Source: Parazoarcus communis (GTDB lineage Bacteria; Pseudomonadota; Gammaproteobacteria; Burkholderiales; Rhodocyclaceae). Taken from it: 64,000 bases of DNA. Positions 62,807 to 64,000 of the stretch are shown here, piece after piece (positions within the stretch are counted from its first letter, which is position 1; every line of letters begins with the position of its first letter). The notes beneath the pieces were generated by a model, which did not search any database, was not told the origin of the DNA, and saw nothing but the letters and a program-made list of their open reading frames with translations. The stretch is from contig NZ_CP022187.1 of assembly GCF_003111645.1 (NCBI RefSeq), positions 1,922,001-1,986,000 of the forward strand, given 5' to 3'. The translations under genes and the position numbers were made by a program.

Positions 62807-64000
62807 AAACCCCCACATCGATTCGAAGCAGACTCTCGACCAGCGTCGTACTGATCGCGCTGGTCTGGAGCGTAGCGGTCACTGCTGCAGTATGGACTGT
62901 CGTCCGTCACGAAATCGACGAACTACAGGACAGCGCCCTGGATGAGTCAGCGCAGATCATATTTGGGTTACTTTCGCGCCACCTGCAGCGCACGCCCCTC
63001 AGCGATGAGCAGACAACAATGCCGGCTCCGACGCATGTCGAGCACCTGATCTGGCAGGTAGTGGACATGAACGGTCGAAGCGTGATGCGCTCTCATGACG
63101 CGCCTGAACGACCTCTGCTCGACACCCGAACACCCGGACTTTCCAATGCAGGCGACGCATGGCGGGTCGTCACCATGGAGATTCCTGGCGCTGAAAACCT
63201 CGTTCTGCATGTCGCGCAGGATGCAGGAGAGCGCAGGGAGATCGGTTTCGAAGCCGCCCAATACACAGCCCAGTTCGCCTTGGGCATTAGCTTGATATGC
63301 GTTTTGTGGTTGAGGTGGCGGCTCAAACGCGAACTTATCCCTGTGGCTGAGTTGTCGGATGCCGTGCGTACATTCGACCCGCTCGACCAGCGCGCGGCCT
63401 TGCCTGCGGTAACGCGTGTCGAGCTTGAGCCGATGCACCACGCCATTACCGCGCTCAGTGGCCGCCTGATTCAGCGCATCGCCAATGAGAAGGCATTTTC
63501 GGCTCACGCCGCGCATGCGCTGCGCACCCCTCTGGCCGGACTGGACGCACAACTGGCTGTCGCCTTGCGCGAGAGTCCGGCTGAACTTCGTCCACGCCTG
63601 TTGCGCACACGCGCCGCCGCAAATCGACTGCAGCGCGTTGTTACCGCCTTGCTCGCCCTGTTTCGCAGCGGCTCCGAGCCTGTCATGCAGTCATTTTGCA
63701 TGCACGACCTCGTGACCCACCTGACTTTCGATGGATTGACGACAACAACAGACGGCGTTGACTGCATTCGGGCAGATCCCGACCTGATCGCCGCTGCCTT
63801 GATGAACCTGCTCGACAACGCGACCCGCCACCATGCCGACAGCGCACGCATCACCGTCCGCGAGGAAAACGGCATCATCATGCGGGTGAGCGACAACGGC
63901 AGTGGCATCCCACCGGCGAAGCGAGCCATGCTGCAGCAGGCGATCAGCGCCCAGACCTACTCAGAACATACAGGGCTGGGCCTGATGCTGGCCGACCTTG
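62803..64000 (+). CDS. Sensor histidine kinase (truncated by the window end)
   Basis: About 399 residues are visible. There is a membrane helix near residues 13-33, a periplasmic region, and a second helix (FALGISLICVLWL) near residue 165. The His box FSAHAAHALRTPLAGL, N box LMNLLDNATRHH and the G1/G2 motifs VSDNGSGIPP and TGLGLML follow. The frame is open at 64000, so the end lies outside. It starts in the ATGA overlap with the response regulator. Confidence 0.9.
   Translation, partial: MKTPTSIRSRLSTSVVLIALVWSVAVTAAVWTVVRHEIDELQDSALDESAQIIFGLLSRHLQRTPLSDEQTTMPAPTHVEHLIWQVVDMNGRSVMRSHDAPERPLLDTRTPGLSNAGDAWRVVTMEIPGAENLVLHVAQDAGERREIGFEAAQYTAQFALGISLICVLWLRWRLKRELIPVAELSDAVRTFDPLDQRAALPAVTRVELEPMHHAITALSGRLIQRIANEKAFSAHAAHALRTPLAGLDAQLAVALRESPAELRPRLLRTRAAANRLQRVVTALLALFRSGSEPVMQSFCMHDLVTHLTFDGLTTTTDGVDCIRADPDLIAAALMNLLDNATRHHADSARITVREENGIIMRVSDNGSGIPPAKRAMLQQAISAQTYSEHTGLGLMLADL

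Overview
This is a high-GC, gene-dense chromosomal window. Gene content (IlvB/IlvH/IlvC with beta-proteobacterial flavour, MutL-MiaA, DUF1415, DUF3106/DUF3619, two-subunit formate dehydrogenase, several c-di-GMP enzymes) suggests a betaproteobacterium of the Rhodocyclales type (Thauera/Azoarcus/Aromatoleum-like). That placement comes from protein family recognition only.

Left part (1-11.5 kb): an amidase and an 8-oxoguanine-deaminase-like amidohydrolase flank the first of five copies of a palindromic repeat. An SLC13-type permease follows. Then comes a coherent accessory locus (4.4-11.5 kb): a near-consensus sigma-54 promoter drives four secreted proteins (a Gly/Ala/Ser/Asn-rich repeat protein, a small N/Q-motif protein, a periplasmic C39-type cysteine peptidase and a second N/Q-motif protein). 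Facing it are a coiled-coil plus beta-barrel outer-membrane protein and a VpsR-like sigma-54 activator. The layout resembles Fap functional-amyloid export systems but with an unusual structural protein. Two partners carry a shared D-E-x-x-L-[ED]-x-x-R-G-G motif that may be the C39 cleavage site.

Middle-left (11.9-20 kb): a rhodanese/YedE sulfur operon, then a RAYT (REP-associated tyrosine transposase) gene with a full palindrome upstream and a half palindrome at its 3' end. The half palindrome supplies the stop codon of both the RAYT and the convergent formate dehydrogenase alpha gene. Palindrome copies lie at 0.9, 14.5, 15.3, 19.9 and 26.6 kb and none was found from 27 to 64 kb.

20-33 kb: hydrolase, EamA exporter, a decayed diguanylate cyclase, a B12-binding radical SAM protein, then a neighbourhood of 'rSAM/selenodomain-associated' families (SelD-N-terminal-like flavoprotein, transferases 1 and 2, ArsS, TVP38 membrane protein) mixed with NrtS, a sodium:solute symporter, an HD-GYP phosphodiesterase and a haloacid dehalogenase. 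33-38 kb: Prc protease, then a graveyard (EAL remnant, dead IS481-type transposase, decayed lysC) around an intact tRNA-Ser(GCT), and an XRE regulator with a likely self-operator.

38-64 kb: mostly housekeeping. It holds queD, a desaturase, a long minus-strand run (lipoprotein-purN-DUF3108-rsmB-PLD-mscS), mutL, a diguanylate cyclase, hupE, ligE, miaA, a tightly overlapping sigma factor operon, ilvBHC, and a PepSY/cytochrome b/two-component operon whose histidine kinase runs off the window end.
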